Notes: generated by a model not told the origin, from the letters alone. A DNA stretch of 64,000 nucleotides from Mesorhizobium muleiense (GCF_900099905.1 NZ_FNEE01000002.1:62001-126000); one strand, 5' to 3'; numbered from the stretch's first letter, positions 8,167 to 17,836 are shown. Numbers and translations are program-made.

Positions 8167-9429
8167 CTAGCGCCGGATCTGTTTCCTTAAGCCGCCGGCG
8201 AGCGCTGCAAAACCACTGCCGGGCCGCAGCCCCTCGCGCATGAAAAAGGCGCGGAGCGGCGCGAATCCGCCGAGCACGCCAAGGCCAGCACTGCGCGCCA
8301 TCTGTGCCGGCAGCATCTGCGAGAGCAGCGATTTGTTGAGCAGGTTGACCGCATTGCTGCGCGCCAGGATGTCGGGCCGGCGCTTGAAATCATAGGCTGC
8401 GAGGGCCTTGACGGCGCCCGGGTCGTCCCTGTTTTTGCAAGTAATTCCAATCAGATCATCGATATCCCTGATACCAAGGTTGAGACCTTGCGCGCCGATC
8501 GGCGGAAACACATGGGCGGCTTCGCTGACAAGTGCCACCCGGTTGCGCGCGAAGCACCGCGGCGTCACGCCGGAAAGCTGGTAGACCTGCCGCCCGGGTT
8601 CGACGGAAACCCGGCCCAGCATCGATTGCATCCGCTGTTCGATCCGCATCGAAAGCGCCGCGTCGTCCAGTGCGGCGAGTTCCTTCGCCGTTTCCGGCTC
8701 TACCACCCAGACAAGGCTCGACCGGTTGCCGGGCAGGGGAACCTGGGTGAACGGGCCGGTCTCGGTGTGGAACTCGGTCGAAGTGAACGCGTGGTCGCTG
8801 CGGTGGCCGAAATTGAGAACCAATGCCGCCTGCGGATAGGACCGCGCCGACGTCGAGATGCCGGCAGCCTCGCGGGCCGGCGACAGACGGCCATCGGCAG
8901 CGACGGCCAGCGATGCCGTGATCTCGCTGCCGTCAGACAGGATCGCATGCGCATGGTCGCCCTCGAGGCGCCAGGTCTCTATCATCGCTTTTCGCCATTC
9001 GATGCCGGAATGGGCGGCAACAACACGGGCAAGTGCGGGGTTGAGCGCACTGTTGGGTAAATTCAATCCGAACTGCTCCTCGCCGATTTCGCTGGCGCGG
9101 AAAATGACCACCGGGCTGCGGATCAGCCGGCTGGTTGCATCGACGATGCGCATCACCTTCAGCGGTGCGGCCTGGGACCTCACCGCATCGAGGACGCCCA
9201 ACCGTTCGAGGATCTTCAGGGCCGGGTTCATCAGGGCCGTCGTGCGGCCGTCCTGGCCATTTGCCTCGGGTCCAACGAGCGTCACGGGAAAGCCGGCGTC
9301 TGCGAAACCAAGCGCTGCAATCTGCCCTGCCGGGCCACTGCCGGCCACCAGTATCCGTGCTGTGTCCCGACGGTCCAATTTCGGCTTCCCGGTTGCGATG
9401 CGAGGCGGTCGGTCCGACCTGATGAGCAT
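8167..9429 (-). CDS. FAD-dependent monooxygenase, UbiH/COQ6 family
   Basis: A 420-residue flavoprotein. The N-terminal dinucleotide motif VAGSGPAGQIAALGFADAGF lies near residues 28-47, and the second FAD motif SEAAHVFPPIGAQGLNLG near 300. This is the layout of aromatic-ring hydroxylases acting in ubiquinone biosynthesis. The usual GDAAH reads SEAAH here, a departure from the family. ATG 9429 is chosen because upstream sequence in this frame is basic, Gln-rich and antisense to the divergent DUF2182 gene. The exact hydroxylation step is unresolved. Confidence 0.85.
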   Translation of the reverse strand: MLIRSDRPPRIATGKPKLDRRDTARILVAGSGPAGQIAALGFADAGFPVTLVGPEANGQDGRTTALMNPALKILERLGVLDAVRSQAAPLKVMRIVDATSRLIRSPVVIFRASEIGEEQFGLNLPNSALNPALARVVAAHSGIEWRKAMIETWRLEGDHAHAILSDGSEITASLAVAADGRLSPAREAAGISTSARSYPQAALVLNFGHRSDHAFTSTEFHTETGPFTQVPLPGNRSSLVWVVEPETAKELAALDDAALSMRIEQRMQSMLGRVSVEPGRQVYQLSGVTPRCFARNRVALVSEAAHVFPPIGAQGLNLGIRDIDDLIGITCKNRDDPGAVKALAAYDFKRRPDILARSNAVNLLNKSLLSQMLPAQMARSAGLGVLGGFAPLRAFFMREGLRPGSGFAALAGGLRKQIRR

Positions 9430-9483
9430 ATAGATCAGATCATGCAGCTTGATCAACGCGGCGATTCGGCCCATTCGATTGCC

Positions 9484-10380
9484 ATGACCGCCGAAGACCA
9501 TGATTTCAGTCATCTCGACCGTTTCGGCCGCGCCGCGGCGAGCGTCTCGCGCAATCCTCGACTGGCGGTGAACATCGTTTTGGGCGCAGCCGTCGTCCTG
9601 GCCTGGCTGCTGCTTGGCGCCGTGGCCATACGTGGCGCCGAAAGCCGGGTTCCGGGTATCGATGCACCCGGCGACACGATGCTCAGGTACCTGCCGGGGC
9701 TGCCGCTGCCGGATCTTCTCGAGCGCTTCTTCAGTCTTTGTCTTGCACCTGCGCCGCTCGACGGGGGCGTCGGCGCGCAGGCCGGAGCGCTCATCGTCAT
9801 GTGGTTCCTGATGGCGGTCGCCACCATGCTGCCTTCGGCGGGGCCGATGATCCGCACCTATTGCGAGATTGCCGATACCGCGCGGATCAAGGGCGAAGCG
9901 GTTGTCCATCCGCTGATCCTGGTCGCCGGTTACCTCAGCGTCTGGTTGGCTGCGTCGGCAGTGTTTGCGGCGCTGACGCTCATCGTTCACGCCTTCGCCT
10001 CATCTGTGCAGATGCTCGATCCGGTGGTCGGAGCGACAGGAGCGGCTGCGCTTCTGGTTGCTGGCCTCTACCAGTTCAGCGGCCTGAAGGAAGCCTGCCT
10101 GACAAAATGCAAAAGCCCGTTCTCGATCCTGTTTTCGAACTGGAGCGCGAGGCCCGGCCGCATTTTCCGGCTCGGCATGGAGCAGGGTGTCTGGTGCCTC
10201 GGCTGCTGCTGGGCGCTGATGCTGGTGATGTTCGCCGTCGGTGTGATGAACGTGTTCTGGTTGGCGTTGATCGGCCTCTTCACCCTGATCGAAAAACAGA
10301 CGGCGGGCAGGCTGCCAACCCGGATCGCCGGTGCGATACTGCTTGTCTGGGCAACCGCCCTGCTAGTAGTCTCGGCATAG
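9484..10380 (+). CDS. DUF2182 integral membrane protein
   Basis: A 298-residue protein with about six or seven membrane helices. The family signature MWFLMAVATMLPSAGPMI is near residue 105, with a later Cys/Lys segment YQFSGLKEACLTKCKSPF. DUF2182 proteins are described as predicted metal-binding membrane proteins of unknown function. The next gene (DUF1326) follows after 12 bp, a pairing seen widely, so the two probably act together. The start is uncertain: ATG 9442 is also in frame but lies 12 bp from the divergent flavoprotein start. Confidence 0.82.
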   Translation: MTAEDHDFSHLDRFGRAAASVSRNPRLAVNIVLGAAVVLAWLLLGAVAIRGAESRVPGIDAPGDTMLRYLPGLPLPDLLERFFSLCLAPAPLDGGVGAQAGALIVMWFLMAVATMLPSAGPMIRTYCEIADTARIKGEAVVHPLILVAGYLSVWLAASAVFAALTLIVHAFASSVQMLDPVVGATGAAALLVAGLYQFSGLKEACLTKCKSPFSILFSNWSARPGRIFRLGMEQGVWCLGCCWALMLVMFAVGVMNVFWLALIGLFTLIEKQTAGRLPTRIAGAILLVWATALLVVSA

Positions 10381-10392
10381 GGAGAGAATTCT

Positions 10393-11007
10393 ATGGCGGA
10401 TCAAGGCTGGGCAATGAAAGGAGAGTTGGTGCTCTCCTGCAATTGCACGGTTTTTTGTCCTTGCGTGCTGTCTCTCGGCAGTCATCCGCCGACCGAGGGC
10501 TATTGCCAGACCTGGGCGGGGTTCCGCATCGATGCCGGCCATTTCGGCGAGGTCGAGCTGTCCGGCCTCAATCTTGGGCTGGTCATGGAAATCCCCGGCT
10601 ATATGAGCCGCGGCAACTGGACCGCCGGACTGTTCATCGACAAGCGCGCCTCAGTCTACGCGGTAAAGGCGCTGACCAGGATTTTCACCGGCAAGGCTGG
10701 CGGGACCACCTCGCTGCTCTCCATCCTGGTCGGAAAGTTCCTCGGCGTCGAGCAGGCGCCGATCACTTATGAGACGCGCGACAGGACGCGGATCTTCCAG
10801 ATCCCGAAGATCATCGATGGAGCGGTGACGCCGATTTCCGGCAAGGACCGCGACAAGGATACGGTGATCAGCAATTCGGAGTACTGGATCGCACCGGAAA
10901 TCATCGTCGCCAGGTCCGACAAGAGCAAGATGCGGGCCTTCGGTCGCAACTGGAATTTTGCCGGCCGCTCGGCCGAAATCTGCAAGCTGGACTGGCGGGG
11001 CCCGTGA
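10393..11007 (+). CDS. DUF1326 domain-containing protein
   Basis: A 204-residue soluble protein. The family N-terminus is clear: MKGELVLSCNCTVFCPCV, a CNC..FCPC cluster that could hold a metal, then a later YCQTWAGF. No signal peptide. It sits 12 bp downstream of the DUF2182 membrane protein and overlaps the phosphatidylcholine synthase start by four bases, so all three are probably cotranscribed. Function is unknown; the Cys cluster and partner suggest metal handling, which is inference. Confidence 0.85.
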   Translation: MADQGWAMKGELVLSCNCTVFCPCVLSLGSHPPTEGYCQTWAGFRIDAGHFGEVELSGLNLGLVMEIPGYMSRGNWTAGLFIDKRASVYAVKALTRIFTGKAGGTTSLLSILVGKFLGVEQAPITYETRDRTRIFQIPKIIDGAVTPISGKDRDKDTVISNSEYWIAPEIIVARSDKSKMRAFGRNWNFAGRSAEICKLDWRGP

Positions 11008-11840
11008 GCAAAAAAACAACGGCCAGAAAAATCACGGCCGGAAAAATCACGGCCAGGAAAATCGCCGACAAGATTCCGAGGCCGAAGAAGAAAGTCACAT
11101 GGCCGCAGGCGCGCGCATTTTCGGTTCATCTGCTGACCGCATCGGGCTCGTTCCTGGCGTTCCTGTCGCTGGTTGCGGCGAGCGAGCAGCGCTGGACGGC
11201 GATGTTCTGGTGGCTGGGGCTGGCGCTGTTCGTCGACGGCATCGACGGGCCGATCGCCAGGAAGCTCGAGGTCAAGGAAATCCTGCCGACGTGGTCGGGC
11301 GAACTCCTCGACAACATCATCGATTACGTCACCTATGTGCTGATACCAGCCTTCGCGCTTTACCAGCGCGGCTTCATGGGTGAGGGCCTGTCGTTCCTGT
11401 CGGCGGCGATCATCGTCGTGTCGAGCGCGATCTACTATGCCGACACCGGGATGAAGACCAAGGAAAATTTCTTCAAGGGGTTTCCCGTGGTCTGGAACAT
11501 GGTGGTGTTCACGCTGTTCGTCATCGAGCCGGGACAATGGGTTTCCTTCGCCGTGGTCGTGGTGGCCGGCATCCTGACCTTTGTGCCGATCAATTTCATC
11601 CACCCGGTGCGGGTGGCGCGGCTGCGGCCGATCAACCTTGGCATGACGCTGCTATGGTGCGCTTTCGGAGCGCTGGCGCTGGCGCAGGCAGCTCTTGCCG
11701 CCTTCTACGACCAGATCGGCGTCCTGGGCGAGCAGGTGAGTGTCTTCACCAAGATCGGCATCACGGTCACCGGACTTTACCTCGCATGCATCGGCGGTAT
11801 CATGCAGCTCTTTCCAACGCTCGGCGCCAAGAAAACCTGA
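11004..11840 (+). CDS. pcs: Phosphatidylcholine synthase
   Basis: Pcs condenses choline with CDP-diacylglycerol to phosphatidylcholine and CMP in the inner membrane, a pathway typical of rhizobia and related symbionts or pathogens. The CDP-alcohol phosphotransferase motif is intact: DGIDGPIARK, then G and LDNIIDYVTY with the two late Asp residues. About seven or eight membrane helices follow. Start is GTG 11004, overlapping the previous stop. The N-terminus carries an unusual Lys-rich extension (residues 5-19) encoded by a perfect-frame 15-bp triplication; known rhizobial Pcs proteins start nearer RAFSVH. Confidence 0.93.
   Translation: MSKKTTARKITAGKITARKIADKIPRPKKKVTWPQARAFSVHLLTASGSFLAFLSLVAASEQRWTAMFWWLGLALFVDGIDGPIARKLEVKEILPTWSGELLDNIIDYVTYVLIPAFALYQRGFMGEGLSFLSAAIIVVSSAIYYADTGMKTKENFFKGFPVVWNMVVFTLFVIEPGQWVSFAVVVVAGILTFVPINFIHPVRVARLRPINLGMTLLWCAFGALALAQAALAAFYDQIGVLGEQVSVFTKIGITVTGLYLACIGGIMQLFPTLGAKKT
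11019..11063 (+). repeat. 15-bp in-frame tandem repeat inside pcs
   Basis: Three copies of ACGGCCRGRAAAATC at 11019, 11034 and 11049 encode TARKI-TAGKI-TARKI. The period is a multiple of three, so copy-number change would alter the basic N-terminal tail without breaking the frame. Confidence 0.85.
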
Positions 11841-11874
11841 TCCCATAGAGTCTGGTCCCAAGAGAGCCTCATCA

Positions 11875-12852
11875 ATGTCCAAAGCAATACGCATCCACGC
11901 CCATGGCGGTCCGGAGGTCCTGACCTATGAGGACGCCGATCCGGGCCAACCCGGCTCGGGGCAAATCCTGGTCAGGCACACGGCGATCGGCCTCAATTTC
12001 ATCGACGTCTATCATCGCTCCGGCCTTTACCCGCCGCCAGGCGGTTTCCCGCTGATACCCGGCAGCGAGGCGGCCGGGGTGGTCGTGGAAGTGGGCGCGG
12101 ATATCGACTGGCTGAAGCCGGGCGATCGCATCGCCTACGCCGTGACGACTGGAGCCTATGCCGAGCAGCGCGTGATCGCGGCCGATCGCGTCGTCAAGGT
12201 GCCGGACGGTATCAGCGACGAACAGGCGGCCGCCATGATGCTGAAAGGGATGACGGCGGAATATCTGCTGCGCCGTACCTTCAAGGTGAAGGCGGGCGAC
12301 ACGATCCTGTTTCACGCGGCGGCCGGCGGTGTCGGGCTGATCCTCGGCCAATGGGCCAAGCATCTTGGCGCAACCGTGATCGGCACCGCCAGCTCCGCCG
12401 ACAAGATCGAGCTCGCCAGGGCGCATGGCTTCGACCACGTCATCAACTACCGCGAGCAGGACTTCGTCGCCGGCGTCCTCGCCATCACCGGCAGCAAGAA
12501 GTGCGACGTCGTCTATGATTCGGTCGGCAACGACACCTTTCCGGCCTCGCTCGACTGCCTAAAGCCGCTCGGCATGTTCGCCAGCTTCGGTCAATCGTCG
12601 GGACCGGTCCCGCCGTTCAGCATGTCATTGCTGGCGCAGAAAGGTTCGCTGTTTGCAACCCGTCCGACGCTGTTCGTCTACAACGCCAGGCGCGAAGACC
12701 TGGAGGCGTCCGCCGCCGCGCTGTTCGAAATCGTGCTCAGCGGCGCGGTCAAGATCAAGATCAATCAGCGTTACGCGCTCCAGGATGCCGGCAGGGCGCA
12801 TTCCGACCTCGAAGGCCGCAGGACGACCGGGACAACCATTCTTGTCCCCTGA
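11875..12852 (+). CDS. NADPH:quinone oxidoreductase, zeta-crystallin type
   Basis: A 325-residue zinc-free medium-chain dehydrogenase/reductase. The quinone reductase signature region reads YLLRRTFKVKAGDTILFHAAAGG with NADPH loop AAAGGVGLILGQWAK. N-terminal GroES-like fold features GLNFIDVYHRSGLYP and PGSEAAGVV are clear. Expected activity is reduction of quinones with NADPH in the cytoplasm. ATG 11875 begins 34 bp after pcs; the longer opening overlaps pcs and lacks family similarity. No zinc ligands are seen, as expected for this subgroup. Confidence 0.9.
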   Translation: MSKAIRIHAHGGPEVLTYEDADPGQPGSGQILVRHTAIGLNFIDVYHRSGLYPPPGGFPLIPGSEAAGVVVEVGADIDWLKPGDRIAYAVTTGAYAEQRVIAADRVVKVPDGISDEQAAAMMLKGMTAEYLLRRTFKVKAGDTILFHAAAGGVGLILGQWAKHLGATVIGTASSADKIELARAHGFDHVINYREQDFVAGVLAITGSKKCDVVYDSVGNDTFPASLDCLKPLGMFASFGQSSGPVPPFSMSLLAQKGSLFATRPTLFVYNARREDLEASAAALFEIVLSGAVKIKINQRYALQDAGRAHSDLEGRRTTGTTILVP

Positions 12853-12922
12853 GCCTTGCCATCGCTTTGAGCGACGTGCGTCCACTTGGGCGCACAAAAG
12901 CACGCTCTGACATTTTGAATCC

Positions 12923-12970
12923 ACGCATCGTGCTTTCCGAAAATCGATTTCGATTTTCGGGCCGATGCGT
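12923..12970. repeat. Nested palindromic intergenic element
   Basis: An inner 10-bp inverted repeat CCGAAAATCG/CGATTTTCGG with a 4-nt loop (12937-12960) is enclosed by a second, ACGCATCG/CGATGCGT (12923-12930, 12963-12970). It resembles the RIME-like mosaic elements of rhizobia. A related, weaker copy lies at 17871-17920. Confidence 0.7.
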
Positions 12971-13093
12971 TAGGTTTCCGCTGAAATTCTTGAAGCTCTT
13001 TCAAGACGGGTGCCGCTTTGCGACGACAGCAGGCCGCGCATACCATGCCTGCGGGAACACAGAACATATCTGGCAAACCAGATGGGAGGCACT

Positions 13094-14659
13094 GTGAGTG
13101 CAAATCAGGACGACGCCAACCTGCTTGAGGTTCGTGGCCTTACCAAGACGTTCGGCACATTGACTGCGTGCGACGATATCGATCTCACCGTCGCAAAAGG
13201 CGAAATCCATGCGTTGCTCGGCGAGAACGGCGCCGGCAAGTCGACGCTCGTCAAAATGCTGTTCGGAACGCTGGAGCCCAATTCGGGCGAGATTTTCTGG
13301 AACGGCCAGGCGGTCACGATCACCAATCCCGGCTTTGCGAAGAAGCTTGGCATCGGCATGGTGTTCCAGCATTTTTCGCTGTTCGAGGCACTGACTGCGG
13401 CCGAGAACATCGCGCTGTCGCTGGACGACGGTTCGCCGATCAGCACGATTGCCGCGAAGGCGAGGGCGCTTTCCTATAGCTACGGCCTGCCGCTCGATCC
13501 GCAATCGCTGGTCGGCGACCTCTCGGTCGGTGAGCGCCAGCGTATCGAGATCATCCGCTGTCTGCTGCAGACGCCGCAACTCATCATCCTCGACGAGCCG
13601 ACCTCGGTGCTGACGCCGCAGGAAGCCGACAAGCTGTTCGAGACGCTCGAACGGCTGCGCTCGGAAGGAAAGTCCATCCTCTACATTTCGCACCGGCTGG
13701 AAGAGGTCAAGCGTATCTGCGACCGCGCCACCGTGCTGCGCCACGGCAAGGTGGTTGGCCATTGCAATCCGCGCAAGGAAACCGCGGCATCGCTGGCCCG
13801 CATGATGGTCGGCAACGACGTGCAGGCCGTGGTGCGCGCGCCGGCCCAGGGTATCGAGACCGCGCAGCCGCTGCTTGAAATCTGCGCGCTCAGCCGCAAG
13901 CCGGCAACGCCGTTCTCGATCCCGCTCAGAAACATCAACCTGACCGTACGCGCCGGCGAAGTGATCGGAATTGCAGGCGTCGCCGGCAACGGCCAGGGCG
14001 AGTTCTTCGAATCCGTTTCCGGCGAGGTGCCGCAGCAGGATGCCGCCTCGGTACGCATCCGCGGCAAGGACGCCGGCGGCCTCAGCATCACCGGCAGGCG
14101 GCTGATGGGCGCTGCCTTCGTGCCGGAAGAGCGGCTCGGCCACGGTGCAGCACCGCGCATGAAGCTTTCGGAAAACCTGCTGCTGTCGCGCCATGCCACG
14201 GACGGCAAGGTGTTTGTCGGCGCCGGCGGAATGGTCAAAAGCGATGCGATCTATGCCGCTGCCCAACGCATCATCAAGGCGATGGATGTGCGCAAGAGCG
14301 CTGCGGACCCGGAGGCGGCAGCGCTTTCAGGCGGCAATCTGCAGAAATTCATCGTCGGCCGCGAACTCGACCGCAGGCCAAGCGTCATGGTCGTCAATCA
14401 GCCGACCTGGGGCGTCGACGCCGGTGCGGCCGCCCATATCAGGCAGACGCTGATCGAATTGGCGCGCAGCGGCTCGGCAGTGTTGGTCATCAGCCAGGAT
14501 CTCGACGAATTGTTCGAGATATCCGACGCGATCGCGGTGATGCACAATGGCGAATTGTCGAAGCCGTTGCCGATCGCCGAGGCCACGTTCGAAAAGATCG
14601 GACTGCTAATGGGCGGGGCCGAGCCGGGCCACGCCGAACACGCTCTGGAGACGTCATGA
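13094..14659 (+). CDS. ABC transporter ATPase, sugar/nucleoside type with two ATP domains
   Basis: The energy-coupling subunit of a BMP-type importer, two tandem ATPase domains as in RbsA/YufO. The first domain has GENGAGKST, signature LSVGERQR and LIILDEPTSVLTP. The second is degenerate as usual: Walker A region AGVAGNGQGEFF, signature LSGGNLQK, then MVVNQPTWGVD. GTG 13094 is preferred because GGGAGG sits five bases upstream; ATG 13082 is in frame but would place the Shine-Dalgarno inside the gene. It overlaps the first permease gene by four bases. Confidence 0.9.
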   Translation: MSANQDDANLLEVRGLTKTFGTLTACDDIDLTVAKGEIHALLGENGAGKSTLVKMLFGTLEPNSGEIFWNGQAVTITNPGFAKKLGIGMVFQHFSLFEALTAAENIALSLDDGSPISTIAAKARALSYSYGLPLDPQSLVGDLSVGERQRIEIIRCLLQTPQLIILDEPTSVLTPQEADKLFETLERLRSEGKSILYISHRLEEVKRICDRATVLRHGKVVGHCNPRKETAASLARMMVGNDVQAVVRAPAQGIETAQPLLEICALSRKPATPFSIPLRNINLTVRAGEVIGIAGVAGNGQGEFFESVSGEVPQQDAASVRIRGKDAGGLSITGRRLMGAAFVPEERLGHGAAPRMKLSENLLLSRHATDGKVFVGAGGMVKSDAIYAAAQRIIKAMDVRKSAADPEAAALSGGNLQKFIVGRELDRRPSVMVVNQPTWGVDAGAAAHIRQTLIELARSGSAVLVISQDLDELFEISDAIAVMHNGELSKPLPIAEATFEKIGLLMGGAEPGHAEHALETS

Positions 14660-15768
14660 TGCGCCTCGAACTCGTCAAACGGCCGCAGCGCTCGATGCTG
14701 TTCTCGGCGCTGTCGCCCTTCATTGCATTCGTGCTGACGATCATTGCCGGCGCCATCCTGTTCGCGCTGCTTGGCGTCAATCCCTTGAAGGCTTTCCAGA
14801 TCTACTTCCTCGAGCCTGTCAGTCAGGTCTGGCAGCTGCATGAGCTGGCGATCAAGGCGGCACCGCTCATCCTGATCGGGGTCGGCCTGTCGGTTTGCTA
14901 CAGAGCCAACATCTGGAACATCGGCGCGGAAGGCCAGTTCATCCTGGGCGGCATTGTCGGCTCGAGCGTTCCGGTGCTGTTTCCACAGTTTGAAGGGCCT
15001 CTGGTGCTGCCGCTGATGCTGCTGTTCGGCATGGTCGGCGGTGCCGCCTACGCCGCCATTCCCGCCCTGCTCAAGGCGCGCTTCAACACCAACGAGATCC
15101 TGACCAGCCTGATGCTGGTCTATGTCGCGCAGCTGTTCCTCGACTGGCTGGTGCGCGGGCCGTGGCGCGATCCGAAGGGTTTCAATTTCCCGCAGACGAT
15201 ACAGTTCAACGACTCGGCGATATTGCCGGAACTGATGCCGGCCTCCGGCCGTGCCAATTGGGGTTTCGTGTTCGCGCTGGTCGCGGCGGTGCTGGTCTGG
15301 ATGCTGATGAGCCGCATGCTGAAAGGCTTTGAGGTCCGCGTGCTCGGCGCAAGCCCCAGGGCAGGGCGCTTCGCCGGCTTCGGCATCAAGCGGATGGTGT
15401 TCTTCGCCTTCATGCTGTCGGGGGCACTGGCTGGACTTGCCGGCATCTCCGAAGTCTCCGGCGCCATCGGCCAGCTGCAGCCGGTGATTTCGCCCGGCTA
15501 CGGCTTTGCCGCCATCATCGTGGCGTTCCTCGGCCGGCTCAATCCATTAGGCATTGTCGCGGCGGGCCTGGTGCTGGCGCTGACCTATCTTGGCGGCGAG
15601 GCGGTACAAAGCGCGCTCGGCATCTCCGACAAGGTGGCGCGCGTGTTCCAGGGCATGCTCCTGTTCTTCGTGCTCGGCTGCGACACGCTCATTCACTACC
15701 GCATTCGTCTGATCGGCCTGGCTGCGCCGACGCTTGAAGCCGCGCCGAAGCTGGAGGAGGCCCGCTGA
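14656..15768 (+). CDS. ABC transporter permease, BMP/nucleoside type, first subunit
   Basis: A 370-residue inner-membrane permease of the BPD_transp_2 family, related to YufP. It has around nine hydrophobic segments and the family loop IWNIGAEGQFILGGIVGS near residue 90, plus NTNEILTSLMLVYVAQ. It is translationally coupled on both sides: ATG overlaps the ATPase stop, and its own stop overlaps the next start. The partner permease and binding protein follow, so this is a full importer, probably for nucleosides or purines by family. Confidence 0.9.
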   Translation: MMRLELVKRPQRSMLFSALSPFIAFVLTIIAGAILFALLGVNPLKAFQIYFLEPVSQVWQLHELAIKAAPLILIGVGLSVCYRANIWNIGAEGQFILGGIVGSSVPVLFPQFEGPLVLPLMLLFGMVGGAAYAAIPALLKARFNTNEILTSLMLVYVAQLFLDWLVRGPWRDPKGFNFPQTIQFNDSAILPELMPASGRANWGFVFALVAAVLVWMLMSRMLKGFEVRVLGASPRAGRFAGFGIKRMVFFAFMLSGALAGLAGISEVSGAIGQLQPVISPGYGFAAIIVAFLGRLNPLGIVAAGLVLALTYLGGEAVQSALGISDKVARVFQGMLLFFVLGCDTLIHYRIRLIGLAAPTLEAAPKLEEAR

Positions 15769-16688
15769 TGGACATCACCGTCAACATTCTTTTGACCATC
15801 GCAACCGCGGCGACGCCTTTGCTGATCGCGGCGATCGGCGAGCTAGTGGTCGAACGTTCCGGCGTGCTCAATCTCGGCGTCGAAGGCATGATGATCATGG
15901 GGGCGGTCGGCGGTTTCGGCGCCGGCTATCTCACCGGATCGCCATGGATCGGGTTGTTGGCGGCGATCGCCCTGGGTGCGGTGTTTTCGCTGCTGTTCGC
16001 CGTCATGACCTTGTCGCTGGCCACGAACCAGGTGGCGACCGGCCTGTCGCTGACACTGCTCGGCCTAGGGCTTTCCGGCATGATGGGCACCAGCTTTGTC
16101 GGCCAGCCCGGCGCGAGGCTGCCAAACCTCGACATTCCCGGCCTGACGGCGATGCCCGTCATCGGCAGATTGCTGTTCGGCCAGGACCCGATCTTCTACA
16201 TCTCGATTGCATTGACCGCCGCCGTCATGTGGTTCCTGTTCAAGACCCGCACCGGGCTGACGCTGCGCTCGATCGGCGACAGCCATACATCGGCCCATGC
16301 GCTTGGCATCGAGGTCATCCGCTACCGCTACCTGGCGGTGATCTTCGGCGGCGCCTGTGCGGGCCTTGCCGGGGGCCACCTGTCGCTGGTCTATACGCCG
16401 CAATGGGTGGAGAACATGACCGCCGGGCGCGGCTGGATTGCGCTGGCGCTGGTCGTGTTCGCATCATGGCGGCCATGGCGGGTGCTGGCGGGCGCCTATA
16501 TCTTCGGCGCGGTCTGGATCGGCCAGCTTCATGCACAGGCTTTTGGCATTCCGGTTCCCTCGCAACTGCTTTCTTCGTTGCCCTATCTGGCAACCATCGT
16601 GGTTCTCGTTCTAATCTCGCGCAACAAGCGTTTGACGATGATGAACACACCGGCTTCCTTGGGGCAGCCATTCGTTCCGGATCGCTGA
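15768..16688 (+). CDS. ABC transporter permease, BMP/nucleoside type, second subunit
   Basis: A 306-residue permease related to YufQ. It has about eight hydrophobic helices and the family stretch [19 protein letters not shown] near residue 32, then [20 protein letters not shown]. Start ATG 15768 overlaps the previous stop codon by one base. The pair with the upstream permease forms the heterodimeric channel; the binding protein gene starts 52 bp downstream. Confidence 0.9.
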   Translation: MDITVNILLTIATAATPLLIAAIGELVVERSGVLNLGVEGMMIMGAVGGFGAGYLTGSPWIGLLAAIALGAVFSLLFAVMTLSLATNQVATGLSLTLLGLGLSGMMGTSFVGQPGARLPNLDIPGLTAMPVIGRLLFGQDPIFYISIALTAAVMWFLFKTRTGLTLRSIGDSHTSAHALGIEVIRYRYLAVIFGGACAGLAGGHLSLVYTPQWVENMTAGRGWIALALVVFASWRPWRVLAGAYIFGAVWIGQLHAQAFGIPVPSQLLSSLPYLATIVVLVLISRNKRLTMMNTPASLGQPFVPDR

Positions 16689-16740
16689 CGATAAAAAGAC
16701 AAACGGGAAGCTCCAAGGCTTAACTCAGAGAGGTAACACG

Positions 16741-17808
16741 ATGAAAAAACTGCTTATTGCGCTGATGACCGCGGCGGCGGCATTGTCGCTGGCGGCGACC
16801 GCCGAAGCGCAGGAAAAGCTGAAAGCCTGTTGGGTCTATACCGGCCCGATCGGTGATTTCGGCTATTCGTACCAGCATGACCAGGGCCGCCTGGACGTGG
16901 AGAAGGCGCTCGGCGACAAGGTCGAGACCGCTTATCTGGAGAACGTCTCCGAGGGTCCCGATGCCGATCGTGCCTTCGAGCGCCTGGCGCGCGAAGGATG
17001 CAAGATCATTTTCGGTACGTCCTTCGGCTTCATGGACCCCGAAGTGAAGGTCGCCAAGAAATTCCCCGACGTGATGTTCGAACACGCGACCGGCTACAAG
17101 ACATCAGAAAATCTCGGCATCTACAACGCACGCTTCTACGAAGGCCGCTACATCCTCGGCCAGATCGCCGCCAAGCAATCGAAGTCGGGCGTCGCCGGCT
17201 ACATCGTTTCGTTCCCGATTCCCGAAGTGGTGATGGGTATCAATTCCTTCATGCTCGGCGCCCAGTCGATCAAGCCGGATTTCAAGGCGAAGATCGTCTG
17301 GATCAATTCATGGTTCGATCCGGGCAAGGAAGCCGATGCCGCCAAGGCTCTGTTCGACCAGGGCGCCGACATCATCGTCCAGCACACCGACTCGACCGCT
17401 GCCCTGCAAGTCGCCGAAGAGCGCGGACTGCAGGGCTTCGGCCAGTCTTCGGACATGATCAAGTTCGCCCCCAAGGCGCAGTTGACCTCGATCGTCGACG
17501 ATTGGGGGCCGTATTATATCGGCCGGGTGAAGGCCGCGCTCGACGGCACCTGGAAGCCCGGCAATGTCTGGCTGGGCATCAAGGACGGCGCCGTTAAAAT
17601 GGCCCCTTACACCAACATGCCCGACGACGTGAAGGCGATGGCGGAAGCCACCGAGAAGAAGATCGTCGAAGGATGGAACCCGTTCACCGGGCCGATCGCC
17701 AAGCAGGACGGCACGCCGTGGCTGAAGGAAGGCGAAGTCGCCGACGACCCGACGCTGCTCGGCATGAACTTCTACGTCAAGGGCGTCGACGACAAGCTGC
17801 CGCAGTAA
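16741..17808 (+). CDS. BMP-family substrate-binding protein of the ABC importer
   Basis: A 355-residue periplasmic protein of the basic-membrane-protein (BMP/PnrA-like) family. A Sec signal peptide covers residues 1-23 (ending AEAQ). Family features: GPIGDFGYSYQHDQGR, FGTSFGFMDPEVKVAKKFPDV, and ADIIVQHTDSTAALQ. Relatives bind purine nucleosides or similar ligands, so nucleoside import is the likely role, not proven. It ends a four-gene operon closed by a strong terminator. The position after the permeases, with its own Shine-Dalgarno GAGAGG, would allow higher expression. Confidence 0.9.
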   Translation: MKKLLIALMTAAAALSLAATAEAQEKLKACWVYTGPIGDFGYSYQHDQGRLDVEKALGDKVETAYLENVSEGPDADRAFERLAREGCKIIFGTSFGFMDPEVKVAKKFPDVMFEHATGYKTSENLGIYNARFYEGRYILGQIAAKQSKSGVAGYIVSFPIPEVVMGINSFMLGAQSIKPDFKAKIVWINSWFDPGKEADAAKALFDQGADIIVQHTDSTAALQVAEERGLQGFGQSSDMIKFAPKAQLTSIVDDWGPYYIGRVKAALDGTWKPGNVWLGIKDGAVKMAPYTNMPDDVKAMAEATEKKIVEGWNPFTGPIAKQDGTPWLKEGEVADDPTLLGMNFYVKGVDDKLPQ

Positions 17809-17836
17809 GCGCAAGCTGGGCCAAAATCGTGACAGG

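Noticed and set aside
13001..14266. 421-codon minus-strand frame opposite the BMP ATPase
   Set aside because: Antisense shadow; the plus strand encodes an unmistakable ABC ATPase.
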